In this document: piece by piece, positions 1 through 14,600 of the stretch
Layout of the letters: each line of letters opens with the position of its first letter
Position numbering within the stretch: position 1 is the first letter of the stretch
Assembly: GCA_036937835.1 (NCBI GenBank)
Contig: CM072870.1
Location: 15,843,501-15,907,500, forward strand
From: Pampus argenteus
Taxonomy: Eukaryota > Chordata > Actinopteri > Scombriformes > Stromateidae
Direction of reading: 5' to 3'
DNA: 64,000 nucleotides
Translations under genes and position numbers: made by a program
The notes under the pieces: generated by a model
What the model was told of the DNA's origin: nothing
Seen by the model: only the letters and a program-made list of their open reading frames with translations
Databases searched by the model: none

Positions 1-2108
1 TACAGTTAGCAACATCTCTGTCTTGGCCATATTTCTAACCATTGATGTATTATGAGAACCAGATACTGTATTCTAAGATGGCACCCCATTTATTCCTATC
101 AAATTTGCTCACTGGGTGCATACGCCAAAAACATTAATCAGGCTTGCATAATTTCCTGCACGTTAAGAGTTTATCTCCGGCTGAGCTGACTTTCCCACAG
201 GCATGAGTGGCATGAAAAATAGTGTATTAATGCATGCAGTGAGTGAGGGTGGACCCTTCCCAAGTTACCCCAAACCGATGAAGCTGCTCACTAGCGGGGA
301 TGAAAAGAATCAGCTAGTGACAAGAAGAGTATCACGGAAGTGGCAATTGGCTGTCTACACCCTTCTAAACAGAGGAGTCAGCAGTAACAACTGCTGCATG
401 TAGGAAGTTTGGTATTCCAAATTGAAAACAGGCATTTCTACTTTTAGCTATGTGAAGGATCTGAATGCTTCCTCATCACTGTTAAATGCGAACCGGAGGC
501 ACATCCATGGCAGAAAATGATGCAGAGACTAAAGAAGTGATTGTTTTGAGACACTGTGTGAGTCTGTACGCTGGATGGCCTGGAATCTGATGATTCATTA
601 GCTGGATGTTAGTTTTAACTTAATTATATACTTGATGTCACAAAAGCATGTTTTGTAATCTTTGGGCTGCATTCAGCATCCCTCTCCAAGCCTTTCGTCA
701 CCAGCCTGTGTGTAGGTGCTGGTAAATGACGACTATTGTTTTTTTCTTTTCCCCCATTATGATTTGCAGTCCACATCCCAGATGTGAGACATCATCTTGT
801 TTTTATAATTTCTCTTGTGGCTACAAGCAACAGAGAACTCTAATCGATAATTTAATAGGAAGTTGCTTTGCCAAGACAAAGTTGGAAAGATGAGCAGACA
901 GATAATAAAAGTATGTGTAGTTTTTCTTGCATATTATTGTGTGTGTTTGTTCAAGACATGGGCAGGCTGGGTAAAAATGACAGAGGCTTAATTTGAAGGC
1001 AGCTGGATCAGAGCTATTAGTAGGGAGAAGGTTGTAAAACAAGCAGGAATGTTTCTGCTCAGTCCTGTGAGGTTTTCAGGAGGGTGGGAGGTGTATTGAT
1101 AGTGAAGAAGGATCCCACAAAGGAGAACGGGAAGGAGAACATGGAGAGCAGTGGAAAGATTAACAATGGCTTGATGGGTAGTAAATGTGCAGAATTTAGA
1201 CTAATCGGTAAATTCCAACAGAGATCATCACATTGCCACAAGATCACCGGTTTGAATCTTTCAGTAGCCAGGTCCACCATCAGCTAATGGGTCCTGTTAT
1301 CTAAAGTCTTCATCTAAACTCTGAGACAGAGACTAAACACAGTGGGACTAAAAAAGGAGTTGAAGAAAACGGCAGAGCTCGGAGACGCAGCTTGTGCAAC
1401 CTGTGGTTTGTAATGAGAGTGAGATGGACAGAGATAGTGAAGATAAAAGGGGTATCTAGCAATATCTCTTTCACTCCACTTATCAATAGTAGCAGCAGGG
1501 AGTGGTCAGGAGAAAAAAGGCAGTAAATAACTGTCTGATTGGCCTTATGTTGGGTCATCAAAAGGTTGCTGGAGATGTCTGTCATTGTTGAATGAAAGGG
1601 GGTAAATCACATTGAAATTCTACTGTAGGTGTTAATTGTGTTTCACTAAATATAAGTCAAATGACACAGTTCAGTTTTAATTAAGGTGACAGGGCCAACA
1701 TTTTTGAGGTCTTGTGTCATCGTGGTTGGATTTCCCTGTAGAGCTCAGAGGGAGTTAAGTACAAACAACACATGGAGGTAATGGAGATGTCCAAAATTAA
1801 CTAATGTAGAAGATGCAATTATCTATTTAATCATGTTTGACCTGTCTGCACACAAAAAAAACAGTCCATCTATCTATGTAGATTTTGGACCAGAGCCTGG
1901 TAGAAGTACAAACATAACTTGAACCTACTTTTACTCTCATTATGGACAAAGAATCAACAATGACCTGTCCGGTAACAGTTAACTGGAATTAAATAAAATT
2001 ACACCCCAATGTTTCAAACACATGCATGCATGCAGACCCTGAAAAGCAGACAGACGGCAGAACTTAACCAAATTAGCCACATGCCAAGCAGAACAACTGC
2101 CCTGAGGG

Positions 2109-2256
2109 AAGAGAGAGAGAGAGAGAGAGCGTGCGGAGGGCGGAGATAAAGTGAACTTTCCAGCTGTTACCATATCAAGTTTGACATCAGTGTCTTGTCC
2201 TCCACCCACCCTCAGATTGACTGACACACAGACACACACACACACACACACACACA
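2109..2256. repeat. (GA)n and (CA)n microsatellites
   Basis: A GA run at about 2109-2129 and a CA run at 2232-2256, with unique sequence between them. Confidence 0.95.
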
Positions 2257-4604
2257 GATTTATTAGCCCTGAATTACCTTGAGGCCTCTTTCTTAAAGTA
2301 GCTTTTATCTCACACACACAAAAAGGTACTCGAACACAACTACATGCTGCCATCCACAAACACTCCAACATGAACTAACTGCTCTAACTGCTGTCATTCT
2401 TGCTCTCTTTCTCTTTATCTGCTCCACATACACACTCCACATTCATCCAGTGATGTTCCCCTACCCTGATCTCAATTTAAGAGTGTAAAATTACAGGCTA
2501 GTCAAGAGAAAGAACTTCTGAGTCAGCGTTTTTTTTTTAAAACTCTGTATCACCTAACCACTTACTCACACCAGACAACCATTTTCCATGCATGCACACA
2601 CTTCTGAATACAAATGCACTTCTCTTTCTCTCTCTCTCACACGCACCTGTAAACACATCAAGTCCCTGCCAAGTCTCAATGAGCTCACATACACCCACAT
2701 TAAGTACCACACAGCTTGCCATCCCTCACTCACAAAATATACTTACCTGGACACGCCTCCCACAACACACACACACAAGCCTCGGCACACATACATACAC
2801 ATTGTAAAAGTGTGTCCTGTTTTGAAGATAAAGGCAGCTTACGTGTGTATGTGGCACATTTAAAGATTAGTTGAATTTTCATGTATGCCATTTTGCCACC
2901 TCTTCATTTGTTGTTCTTAACACAAGCATGCGTGTTGTTGCCAAACACCTTTCGCAGACGTGTTAGAAATGACACAATGCTTTTACACAGTGCTGCTTTT
3001 GGATCATTTTATGCTCAGGAATAGACCTGCCCCACCTGTAATCACATTATTGCCTGAGCAGGGTCGTGTGCTGCAGTACGATGTGGGCGCCCGGGGGCCT
3101 TGCTCCTGCCCCTTTTTATTCACCCATTTCCCAGCTCCGCCGCAGCAGCTTGTAAAAGTCACGGCAAGTGGGAAAATTAAAGAGATGCATGCTGATTTTA
3201 TGAGCTTTTCTTTGGTTTTTTTTTTCCCTCTCTCTTTTGGGTTTACCCCTTTCTGTCTTTCCTCAGATTTCTCCCACTGTGAAGTGCTTTGTGACACACA
3301 GTTTAGTTTGGTTAGGCATTGTTTATTCTTTGAGCTTGGTTTAACGGCCTGTTGAAAATGGGATCAGAGAATCGAAACAAAAATGATTCACTTTCGAGTA
3401 CACAACCTGGATTATAACTTGACCTTTTGATAAACTACTGTTAATGATGTGAAAAGCTGCCACACCAAGTTAGATTTTACTCTAGAGAATGATATAGACA
3501 GACAAGTTGTTGATCAGTCAGGAAAATACAGTCATAAATCTAGATATACGATAACCCTCAGATGGCTCACACTGTCAACGGCCATTCATAAATCACTCTA
3601 GGAATGACCAGCCGTTCTCAGTTATTCCTGCTTATTATTCACGGTTATTCCAGGGCACAGCATTTCTGAAGGCCTTTGGAGATAATGACAATGTTAGTAA
3701 TGTGTGTAAACCCTGCAATCGGATCTGGCTCCATGCTGCCCAGCATTACCAGGCTGTACGTCTGAGCACATGGATGGAAAGCAATGCCAAATCTGTTGGA
3801 CAGCAGCTTGAAGTTCTTTTTCCAGAGGCTACTCAGACATTTTCAGTCATTACTGCCAAGTGTCAAGTAGCTTCTGGTACAGTGGCATTCAAATTATTAT
3901 GTATGGTGTTTTATGTGCTGCAAAAGCCTAATTTCACTTATTGCTTTGTTGAAGGCAATTTTAAATTGATGTTGGTCTACCTGTAATGTTGTACTAACTG
4001 ATCTGAGATTTGTTTTTGCCAAATTTGGTGTTAAAACAGCATATTAACAGGTGATAGTGTTGTATTTGCAAACAAATGGAAACTACTTTTGTTCCAAAGT
4101 GAGAGGCATGATTTGTGGAACAAGTGAAATATGTTGCGGTACAAAATTCTTGGTTGCATACAGTTACAATTAACTGTATCAATTAACTTTGTTTTGTATT
4201 TGATTTTTGTGTTATGTTGAATTACTGCATCTCATTTTGAGTTCTAAAAGCAGCACTCTGTTCCATATTTACATACAGTAGTTGGGATGTTCAAGGTCAC
4301 CACAGAGGACTGCACCTTGATCAGGTTTTTTTTTTCTTCAAGTTTTTATTTGGCCCTATGGTCTAAGAGCTACTGAGGTTACAGCTCAAGTTGTCACACA
4401 GAAATGATATAAGACTGACTGGGACAATTAGGACTATCAGTAGTGCTAGTGGAAGCCAGGCTGTTGTCAGCCTGTAAAAGTTTAGGAGGCCTCTCTTTAT
4501 GGGACTGCACTAAGAACTGGTACTGGTGCAGTTGGAGCTGTCACACATCTGTACTAGGGTAAAATGAAATAAGCTTTTATTTTCCAAAACTCGGAATATG
4601 GTAC

Positions 4605-4608
<4 letters not shown>

Positions 4609-4635
<27 letters not shown>
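4609..4635. repeat. (CA)n microsatellite
   Basis: 27 bp of perfect CA dinucleotide repeat. Confidence 0.95.
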
Positions 4636-4640
<5 letters not shown>

Positions 4641-6571
4641 TGTCTATGCGCTGTAATATATCTGCCAGCAACACCAGAAAATATCCAGGGAACACTCAGG
4701 AGGGAGCAAAAGGGTAGAAAGTTCCTTTGAGCAACATTAACAGTCTGCACTATGCTCTACTGGCCCAGACTCTGGAAGTGTTTGGACTACGTAGTTTTAC
4801 TGCCTAACTACCTGTGTTTGGCTGCCACAAATCCATATTAGCCAACATCATATAGGAAGCCGAAGCATTTCTTAAGACCTCATAACATCTGGCACTGGCA
4901 GAAATACATAAATACTGAGATCAGGGCTTGGCTTTTAAATGGTTCAGGTCTTCTAATGTTACTGGATGAAGAGTTATGGGCGGGTGAACGATTGGGTGTA
5001 GATTACAGCAGCGCTCTCATTACGTGTAACTGTAGTTTCTACTGCCCGCAACTCTGACAGAAGGAGGCACGGCTCAAACCTTGTCTGGCTCTGGAATTTA
5101 GTCTTGATCAATATGGTCTTGGTGCAATTCTGAAAGAAAGTATGAAATCTGAAGGGGTCAAAACTTGAAGTTGTTCTTTATACTATATGCGTGTCTATAG
5201 TCGTGACCCTTTCATACTTCTTTCCTTCTTCCTGCACCTGGGAAATCAAGGAAAGTTATGTTTCAGTCATATCCTGCATGAGATAAGCAGGTATAGGTAC
5301 CAGAGGGAGAGATGGGAGTGTAAGTGTAGGCAGGGTCATTTTACCCATTCAGAAATAGTGATAAAACAATTAGTATTAATTAGTAGCAATGCTGTTTGAA
5401 AATGCTCCTGGTAGTTCACACTACTTGGTCATGTTGAATGATTAGTTAAAAACCCAGGGCCACTTTGTAAGCGAATGCTTGTATTGCTAAGCAAAAATAT
5501 TTAGTTTGAAGTTAAATAAAAGCTGAAGTATACATTGAATTTGAGTAGGATTGTCTTTCGAGACACTGGATTAGCTGCACAGCCAAAGGAACAACATAGA
5601 GCTGGATTCAGCAGTACAGATAGCCATCAAAGATAATGAAAAGTAATAACGTCTGTGTGTGTGTGCGTGCGTGCAATGTAAAGCTCAGGCTGAATGTTTG
5701 AGTTATTTATGTGTCTGCGTGTATGGAGTAGATGAAATTAATTTCTGACCCTCAGCTGTTGTGTTTAGTCTTTCACATTCCCCACAATTCAGAAACATGG
5801 CTCCTATCTTTATGTTAAACTGCTATCATAAATTACAGTTTTGCTCCTCTAGAATTTCAAGTAAGGTGACGATTTGCACAAGTGCTGAGTGAAATACCCA
5901 ATATAATGACGGAGTAATAATAAATAAAAGAATGGAAAAAGACAAGGATATTTCTTTTAAGTGGATTATTGCACTGGGGAGGGAGGGAGCACAGCAGACA
6001 CATAAATTAAATGTAAAATAAGGTATGAAAGGTGTTGAAAGTATGAAAGTATTTTGTCCACTATCCGTTCCCAGCAGCAGTTTACTTTTTGCAAATTCAC
6101 ATACAATCTGAGCCATAGTTTGCTTTGGGGATTTGACTAAATAAACTAAACTGTCAGGTACATTATAGCAGCAGTGATATTGTTTCTCAACTTTGTGCAT
6201 TTGCAGATATGGCACATGTGCAGAGATCTGCACAACACAACACTAAATAAACATTTGAAATATTACAAGTCAAATTAATATACTTCAGAAGTCACATTAC
6301 TTATTATAACATATTGTCCATAGACCAAGGGGGAAAAAAAGAGAAAACTTGGCTTCAGACACTTACATTTCAAGTAAATATGATGAAGAATGTTGCATTA
6401 CCGAAACAAAAGTTTATTTCATCACATATTTAAAATCAGATTAATGTCAGAGAAATGAGACTGATAAGCATGACGATGGTCCTGGTTTGTGTGCTTGTTA
6501 TTTTTTGCACTGTTATCCTTGGATAGAATATGAATGGAACGAGCCAAGCAAGGGTATAAAGCAGAAGTTAC

Positions 6572-6609
6572 GTGTGTGTGTGGTGGTGGTGGGGGGGGGG
6601 GGGGGGGGG
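6572..6609. repeat. (GT)n-(GGT)n-poly(G) simple repeat
   Basis: GT dinucleotides pass into GGT triplets and then 19 consecutive G (6591-6609). The G-rich strand could form a G-quadruplex. Confidence 0.95.
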
Positions 6610-8797
6610 TAACCTGCATTTATCGTCTGCTGTGTTTAACCGCAGTGCACGGATTGTTATGAGGTTTAATTCACAGGAGTTTATTATTTAAAGGTGAGGC
6701 ATGATGGAGGGTTTGGTTTCAGGGCTGTGCAACATTTTCCCCTGTTGATTAAGGTAAAGGAGGCTATATTATAATGTCAGTGTTGGAATATGTCTAGTAA
6801 AAACACTGTATTTTATGATCAAGGTTGAGGTTGGTTCATGTGATCTCACCTGTGGCCTGCAGGGATTCAGTATCTTAAAAGTTCTCAAAAGATCTTTTTC
6901 AGTTTAATCATGTTTTTTTTCTTATTGTCTCAATACTGTTTTTGTTTGGTCCTTTTTGTCGTCTTTTCCTGCTGTGTGGTTGTTTGGTTGTCTTCTCGGT
7001 CCTCTCCAACTTGTTGGAAAGCTTCAAAGAGAGAAAGCGCATCAAAGGCTTTGGTCCCTATTGGCCTCCTGCTCTCATCCCTGTGCTTCTCTTCTTCTCT
7101 CTCTTTTAGTCTCCACTGCTCCAGCTTTGTTGTTCCTCCCCTCATGTGTAAGTGATTAAACGACAGGGCCGAAGGAAAACACACGCTTTGTTTTCTAGAC
7201 AGCGGGCACGCTCGGAATTCCAGTGGATTTATAGCATTGAGAGTCCCTCAGATCCTAACTGGTTAAATGGGACTCTGGAGAAGCCCCCTGCTATCTGCTA
7301 ACACCATCCAGGTCACTCCTTCCCTCCGTTCTTCCCCCTATTTGTCTCCTCTCCTCCTCCTCTCCTGCGCATGAGGAGACGATACAAAGCTCTATTCATA
7401 ATCTGAGTGACTGCTCATTTTCTCCTCTGCCCAGCTGTCTTGCCTCACTGTCACTCTGGCTCTAATGAAAGGTCAGATAGTCATGGATAGTACAGTCGCT
7501 GCTATTATGGCTTCCGGCAACCTTTATGTCTGTTGTATTGTCATCTGCTCTGAAAGCAAAAACGGAGCACCAAGGGACTTAATACTTTGTCCTTGTACTG
7601 ACCTTGACAAATATTGGATTCAGCTCAAGGGTTCTTGCATGATCTCCATAGGGCCCACCAACTAAATGAAGAGTTGGATGCTTTTGTTAAATATACAGAA
7701 TATTACACAATTTATGTTTTTCTTTGTTCTATGCCTAATCAGATCAAACACTGAGGGTTTTATGAGCATGAAATCATTCAAATGTTCAAATAGATAAATG
7801 GACTCTGGAGTACAGAAAATGCTTGTATACAAAATATCATCTTTTCAGGAACAGCCTTGAAATAAAAGCACATCTTTATGTTAATTTATTTTATTTGTGA
7901 CCTTTTAGAGAATCACATAATCCTTCAATTTAAGCTAAAATATAAAAATCACAAAAAAACGTGTAGGTTTTCATCAGACAGTGATATGCTTTGAAACAGA
8001 CCATCCCACTTCAGATCCCAGGCATGCTGCACCAATAGTGCCAGCCAGAATAGCAATTTCTACCAAAAACAATCAAAGCAAGTGAAGTGTGGATCATAGA
8101 GTCCCTCTGGCATGCCTGTGTGTTGACTGGAGAGTAATGAAAGAATGTAAAAGGGCCCGAGCTCAAATCACGTTCAAGTCAAACAAAGGAGGAGTAATAA
8201 GGCATTTGGAGAGCAGGAAAACTATGAGTCTGCAATTGATTTAACTCTGACAATACTGTGTGTGTGTGTGCGTGTGTGTGCGCGCAACACACACTCATAG
8301 ATTACGTGTGTGTGGTGCAAGTGGAGGAATAAAGGCTCTGTAATGTATGTGTGTCTTTGCAAGAGCTTGTTTCACAGTCATTTCACTGCATTATATGGTT
8401 TCTTAGACCTGGTTGGTTTGCTGTCTATGTGTTTTAATACACCCCAAACACACACATACACTTGCACATGCTGCCCTCCAACTATCTGTGTAAAATTGCA
8501 TGTTGCAAGCTGTTGGCTGGTGAAATCTGACAAGTAAACTGTTTTCAGATTTCACTTTAATTTTCTTCAGCTTGATCCCTCCACATGTGGAAGTGATAAT
8601 GTGATCTACTAGCTTATTCCAAACAGCTCACTTTGTAAATAGGGCTTTATTTAGTCCCTTGTGCAGAAAATTGGATGTTGACTGACTTCCCTCATTGTTT
8701 CTATCTCACAGATTTCATATGTTTTATTGTCCATAAGGGTCCATAAATACAGTATGCCATTTATTTCTATTGTCTGAAAACTGAAACTGAAGCCTGA

Positions 8798-9048
8798 AAC
8801 TTAATTATTTTCATTATCAGTTAAAATGAAAAAAATATTTTCTTGATTAATCGATTAGAAATTAGTTTTTCAAAGCTCAACATACAGCCTAACATGTCTT
8901 GTTTTGACCCGACCAACAGTCTAAAAAAAACAAGAAAATATTCAGAATTTTAGCATTTTCTTCTTATAAATGACTTGAAACAATTAATGAATAATCGAAA
9001 TAGATGGTAGATTAATTTTCTGTTGATTGATTAATCAACTACTCATGA
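8798..9048 (+). mobile_element. Degraded copy of the same MITE-type repeat
   Basis: Has the interior pattern of the 32381 element: ttaattattttcattatcag, ttgattaatcgattag, catgtcttgttttgac, caagaaaatattcag, and ends with attaattttctgttgattg. Both termini have decayed, so the edges are approximate. Confidence 0.55.
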
Positions 9049-11457
9049 ATTAATAAGAAAAGGTGATTGTTGTGTTTTCTTGTAGTGTGCCTTAAAAGTA
9101 CCATGAAAACTGTAAACAGTTAATTGTATTTGACCGGGTTACAGGGTTTTATCATAAATTCATGTCTGCACACACTCACATAGTGTTACGTTTGTTCCGT
9201 CTCACAAACAGGCTGAGCGGGGCTGTAAATGTCATCAGTAGTCTGAATCTCCTGACATTTCTCAACTAAGCTTTGTATGTTTAGCTCATCAAGAAGGATT
9301 CGCCCCAAACTTTGACCCTGATGGAGTCGGACTGGAGACACTGAGAAGTTCATATATAGTCTGAAGCTTCAAATAGATGTCAAAGACTGTATCCTTATAA
9401 AATAATCATGCTAAATTTTAAACTTCAGTTTCAACTTTCAGTTTTCAATAGACCTTCACTGCAAAAAATTGGCTGCACATAAAGGGCAGCACACTTTAAA
9501 ATTCTCATTTTAGTGGTCTCTGTGTGGTATGGAACTACATGTCTTATTCTTAACCTTTTTAATTATTTTTTTTTTAATCAGTGCCAACAGCCTGTCTTTG
9601 AAATGTTACTGGTGGCTCTGTATATTTCTGGTAAATCCTTTTCTAAACTGTCATTGGCAGAAAAAGCAGGACTGACTCATAGAAACAGCAGGAAGAGTTG
9701 AACACTTCCATACATGTCATGTTGGCAGCAAGTGAGAAACGGATGATCTTTTACCCACCCAGTAATACCACATTTAGTCTCCCATTATAAGACACTTATT
9801 GTATGTAGGCCTTGTCTGTATCAAAATGTGTTGAGGCACTTCATCAATATATCAAGGCCATTCCATACAAAGTGATGACAGGTGTACATTAAGAAATAGT
9901 TGTTAGGTCCAGCTGGTCTGCAGATCTTTATGAAGCAACATTATGATTTTCTCCTTGCCTCTGAAATTCAAACAGCACATATGTTGGCTAGCATGCACAA
10001 ACTTCCCCCTTTTTTCCTCCTCCCTCAACCACCGCCATCTGTAACGTCAGAATCTTTTCTTTTTTTTTTTAACTGAGATATTTTTTCCTCCCTTCACTTC
10101 TCTCTTCTCCCTCCACCTGCTTGTCACATATTTTGTTGAGGAGGAGTTTGTGGAAAATTGAACACACTGTACTGTCTCTTTACAGCACAAAAACACTTAG
10201 TAAGAAATAACTGCACTGTCTCCTTTTTAAATTCAGGGACTTGCAGAGTCCGTTTGGAGTCTGGTGATTGTCAGCAGTGGCTGCTCAGTTCAAAGGCTTC
10301 ATACTATATAATAATAGGCAGACAGACGGAGCTAACAGAGCCAGATGTGGAGTCTGACACACTCCAGTGTCTGTGCTGTCTGTCGGCAGCCTGGAGCTAT
10401 ACAATACACACACTGACAAGTAGGCGACATTCATAGACATGCAGACACGAAACTGAGAATTAATAGCATATCTCTCCACTTTGTCATACAGACTTTAGTG
10501 ATCTGCCGTGCTCTTCTTTCTCTGCCTTTATTTCTATGTCTTCTTCTCTTGCTCGCTGACTCAATTTCATTATCTATCAACCTGCAATCCATGGCCCGGG
10601 TTCTGTTTAAACCCCTAAATGGATTCCTCCACCTAAGACAGTAAAGAAACTGTGAAATCATTTTGACAGTGCAGGACTGTGTGTGCGCCATCAGACTCCA
10701 ACTGTATCTTCAAAGACTTGGATAGAACTTGGACAAAAAAATGTTCAACTTTGTCCTCACGTATGATAAATTGTTTTGTGCTCTCACAAACTATGCAACA
10801 GCTTTGATCCCAACTATTTTTGTGCCCACATTTGTCACTGCAGGTCTCAAATGAATGAACTTTCAGTAGCTTAGCAGCCCATTACTCAACCTCTGTTCCT
10901 CTCTGCCTTTTGAAGAGGAGGGAGGATTGTTTATGTTAGTATGAACCAATACTAAGCCCATCATAGCTTTATTGCTTTGAAAAGGACCCAGGACACTGCG
11001 TAATGTGTATCGAAGACGGAGACACTGTATACAGTATAAGATGATAGGACAGACTTGGAAAATGAGGATTCCTGCAAAGGTAATGAAATAAAACTATGCA
11101 AGGGTAGGAAAGGCAGGGAAGAGAAAAGGACATATGATACTGCAATTTGATGAGTTTTGATCCACCAAATGAAGTGTCAGGATAACATCAGGGCTCAGCG
11201 TTATTACTGTAAACATGTTCCATATGCTCTCAGTGTCTCCACCTCTGTCTTCTTATTTTCTGCTCGCCGTCTGTCTTGCCCCATCTTTTTTGATTTCCTT
11301 ACTTTCTCCTTTTCTCGTCCCTTGTCTCTCTCCAGCCTGCTTGTTGTTTTATTGAGGAATGCTCCACTGAGGAGAGCATTTGATCTCACTGCTGCTTTGA
11401 CCTAAAGATGGAGGGAGGGAGAGAGGCAGGAGGGTTTTTAATGCTGCATGTGTCCCC

Positions 11458-11486
11458 AATTACACTGCCATCTCGGCAGTGTAATT
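11458..11486. repeat. Short hairpin (12-bp stem, 5-nt loop)
   Basis: aattacactgcc at 11458-11469 pairs exactly with ggcagtgtaatt at 11475-11486 across atctc. Confidence 0.9.
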
Positions 11487-11590
11487 CACCGCTTCACTCA
11501 GCGACTGGTGGACTGGAAAGAGACGCCTAATCAAGGCCAGAATACTCCAAACCTGCTGCCAATTCTAACACATACATAGACACTGCACAC

Positions 11591-11662
11591 ACACTCACTG
11601 GCCTGCTCGTACACACACACACTCACAGGCCTGCTCATACAGACACACTCACTGGCCTGCTC
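11591..11662. repeat. Three-copy short tandem motif
   Basis: The 18-bp motif acactcac(t/a)ggcctgctc occurs at 11591-11608, 11619-11636 and 11645-11662, with CA-rich spacers (unit about 26-28 bp). Looks like a small minisatellite. Confidence 0.85.
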
Positions 11663-14600
11663 TTGACAAGAGGCTTCACACAGCTCACCATATTTGAAGG
11701 TTTATATTGCACACATGACTTGACTTGACTTGATTTGACTGCTAGCATTCCTCCGTAGCTTAGAGGTCAAGACACTGATTTTTGCTGCATCTCTTCCACA
11801 TTTCCTATCATGTCTCCACTGTCTGTAAAACAAACTGTTCACCCAAAGCATTAAGGCAATGCTAAACGTATTCATCCAAAACTGAAGTGAGTCAAGTCTA
11901 GAAAGTCTAGGGTTCAAAGGTCTGGCACAGTGATGAGAAGTAGAAGGTAGAAATAACATGGCACATAGGAGCCGGTGGGATCCTGCACTCAGAGGGATCT
12001 AACAGATTTCATCTCTGCAACCTGGGAGATTCTGAACAGGAAATGAGGTAATACAATAGAGATCTTTGTGCCTGTAGTACTCCTTTAACACCTCTTTCTT
12101 CTCTCCGTCGCCATCTGCCTATCCTCCTTTCCATCGTCTGGTGTGGAGGTGGATCAGTTATGAAGTGTGTGTTTGAGAGAACGGGGTTTATGGGAGGTGA
12201 GGTGAGACGGTGTTTGGAGAAGCAAGCTGGGATGCTTTATAAGGTGTGCTTAGTCAGTCCCCGCACCAGTCATCTGGGGAAATGAGATGGAAATTACAAC
12301 AAGCTTTGGAAATGTGAGAAGAACTGTGATCGTCATTGCCTCTTGTGTCTCTCTACCGATTTTTTCTGTAGTTTGCCCATTCTAATATAATCCAGGCTTT
12401 CTAAATCCTTCAACCATCCCCACACCCATATACTCCCTCTTTAAGTTCTCAATGTTCAATCCACAAAGACGACTCTGGGTGGATGTGTTTACATAATCAG
12501 CACCCAGTTGCAGCCAATGGAAAACTAAGTCAAATAAAGCGAGATCAGGCACGATGTTCCACCCAGCAGCATGCTTGTTTGTTTTGAACTGTGACTGTGA
12601 AGCCTTGTGCATCATAAATCATCTCCATAAATTTTCCTTTCTAAAATTACAGATGATGGCATTATTTTAGTATCTACAGTACAAGATTATTTCCACTGTT
12701 GGCCTTAGCAGAACAAATGTAACTACTTAACTACTAATAAATAAGGAATATAAAAGATGCATATAATGATAATAATATGAGAATTCACTTTGATCCCTTT
12801 TTTTTGAAGGTCAGACTAGTAAATCATTCGCTTCCCGCTTATTACAGAAATGTTAAACCATCTTTTTCTTATCCAAGTTCATTTTAGGACTTTTTTTGAA
12901 ATATTTTCTCCTTCAGATTTGTATTCAGCTCTTTGTAGCGGTGCCTGGTGTTTTTTTCCCCCCCATACTTGGTTTTCCATCATTCTTCCCTCCATCTTTT
13001 CATCACTGTGCACCCTTACAAACCCTGCCTGCCTCCTTATGATACTTTTCAGATTTTTTCTTCATGCTTTGTTATTCTTCTCCTCTGCACACACTGATGA
13101 TTCCCAACATACCGTTTAGGAAACTTTTTCAGCTTGTGTTTCCATTCAGTGAGTTTCCCACAACGTCAAGTTTACATTATATCATCTCCACAGTTTTCAT
13201 CACTTACGTCCACCTGACATCTCTCTGTTTTATTTTTCCTCTTTTGTTCTTCTTTCACATTTGGTTGCCGTCTTTTTTCCCAAGCTGAGGCAGATGTGGA
13301 GCAGGTGTTCCTCCCTCAGATATTAGGGATAGGTCAACGGGGAATTGGAAACTGAGTTCGTTTCTGCTACACGCGCATAATGTGTAAACATACACTTTTA
13401 TCTGGTTATTAGCTTATTAGGGCAGAATGGTCTATTTCATTAAAATAATCCTTTTTGACAAATCTTTATGGGCACCTAAATCACCTGAACACTCTCCCTC
13501 ATATCTGTTTTCACATCTCATTTAGTGTATTAACAATTCACGAGTTTAGTGTGCTGTTTTAACTTGAGATCTTTCTGCAAGCTAAAACTGGATTACAATT
13601 TTACCTCTAGATGGCGCATACATGCAGTTTAGGAGTTTGGAATAAACCATAAACCAATAAACCATAGTGTATCTGAGCTGACAACATGGTAACAGTTTAG
13701 AAGACAATTTTGTACATTTGATATACAGTTTACAATTGATTATATGTCAATGTATGAGGCTGTAATACAGTATTATATTTTCATAGTTTTCACATAAGAT
13801 CAACATTTCACCCCTGAATGACGTGTGTTTGTGTTTTCCACATGTAACGGCGAATGAGTCATTCAACCTATTTTGCTGACTAATCGCAGATTAAAAATCC
13901 ACCATCCTTTTTTTCCCTCATTATTTTGTACTTTCCAGTAACACAATGATTTAGTTCCTTGTTAACGTTACTTTTATGTTTATATTCATATTTCCTAAAA
14001 GGATTGACACACTGCAGATCATAGTACAGTAGGTGAGATCTTTCATGTCACAGATCTATCACTGCACAGAATAAGATGGGAAAGTAGGTAAATTAAGAAT
14101 GACATAAAATGTACAGTTCCCTTTCCATACAGAAAACATTTATAACATGCATTTATAACATTTGGCTATCTACCAATGCAGCTTGATTCTTCAACACACA
14201 CGCATACGTCTTGAATGAATGCCATCAACATGTCAAATGCATTTACTGTCTTGGCCAACATTTGTGTATTTTAAAATATACTATATCTTGCAGCACATTC
14301 TGACATGTATGTGAAATCTATTTTTGTTATATGGTATGTGGAAATGCTCCAGTCCAATTCCCCGGCTCTAGATTTTTTTTTTTTTTTTTTGCAGTAGCGG
14401 AAAGTGTTTTGGACGTCGACAGCGTAAATTTGTTTCACTGGCTTGTTTTCAGCTCTCTCTTTGGGGACACAAAGCGCTCACTTCTCCTTCCGACTACGTA
14501 TCCCTCTCATCCTGTCCTTTTCTCTCTTCCATCCTCCTGTCTTCCTCATTAGCCGGCTACCTTTTCCTCCAAACAAGCAGAGGAATGTTGGTGCTTATTT

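Noticed and set aside
203..403. 66-codon open frame near the window start
   Set aside because: No similarity to any family I know, no splice or promoter context; length is within chance for non-coding DNA.
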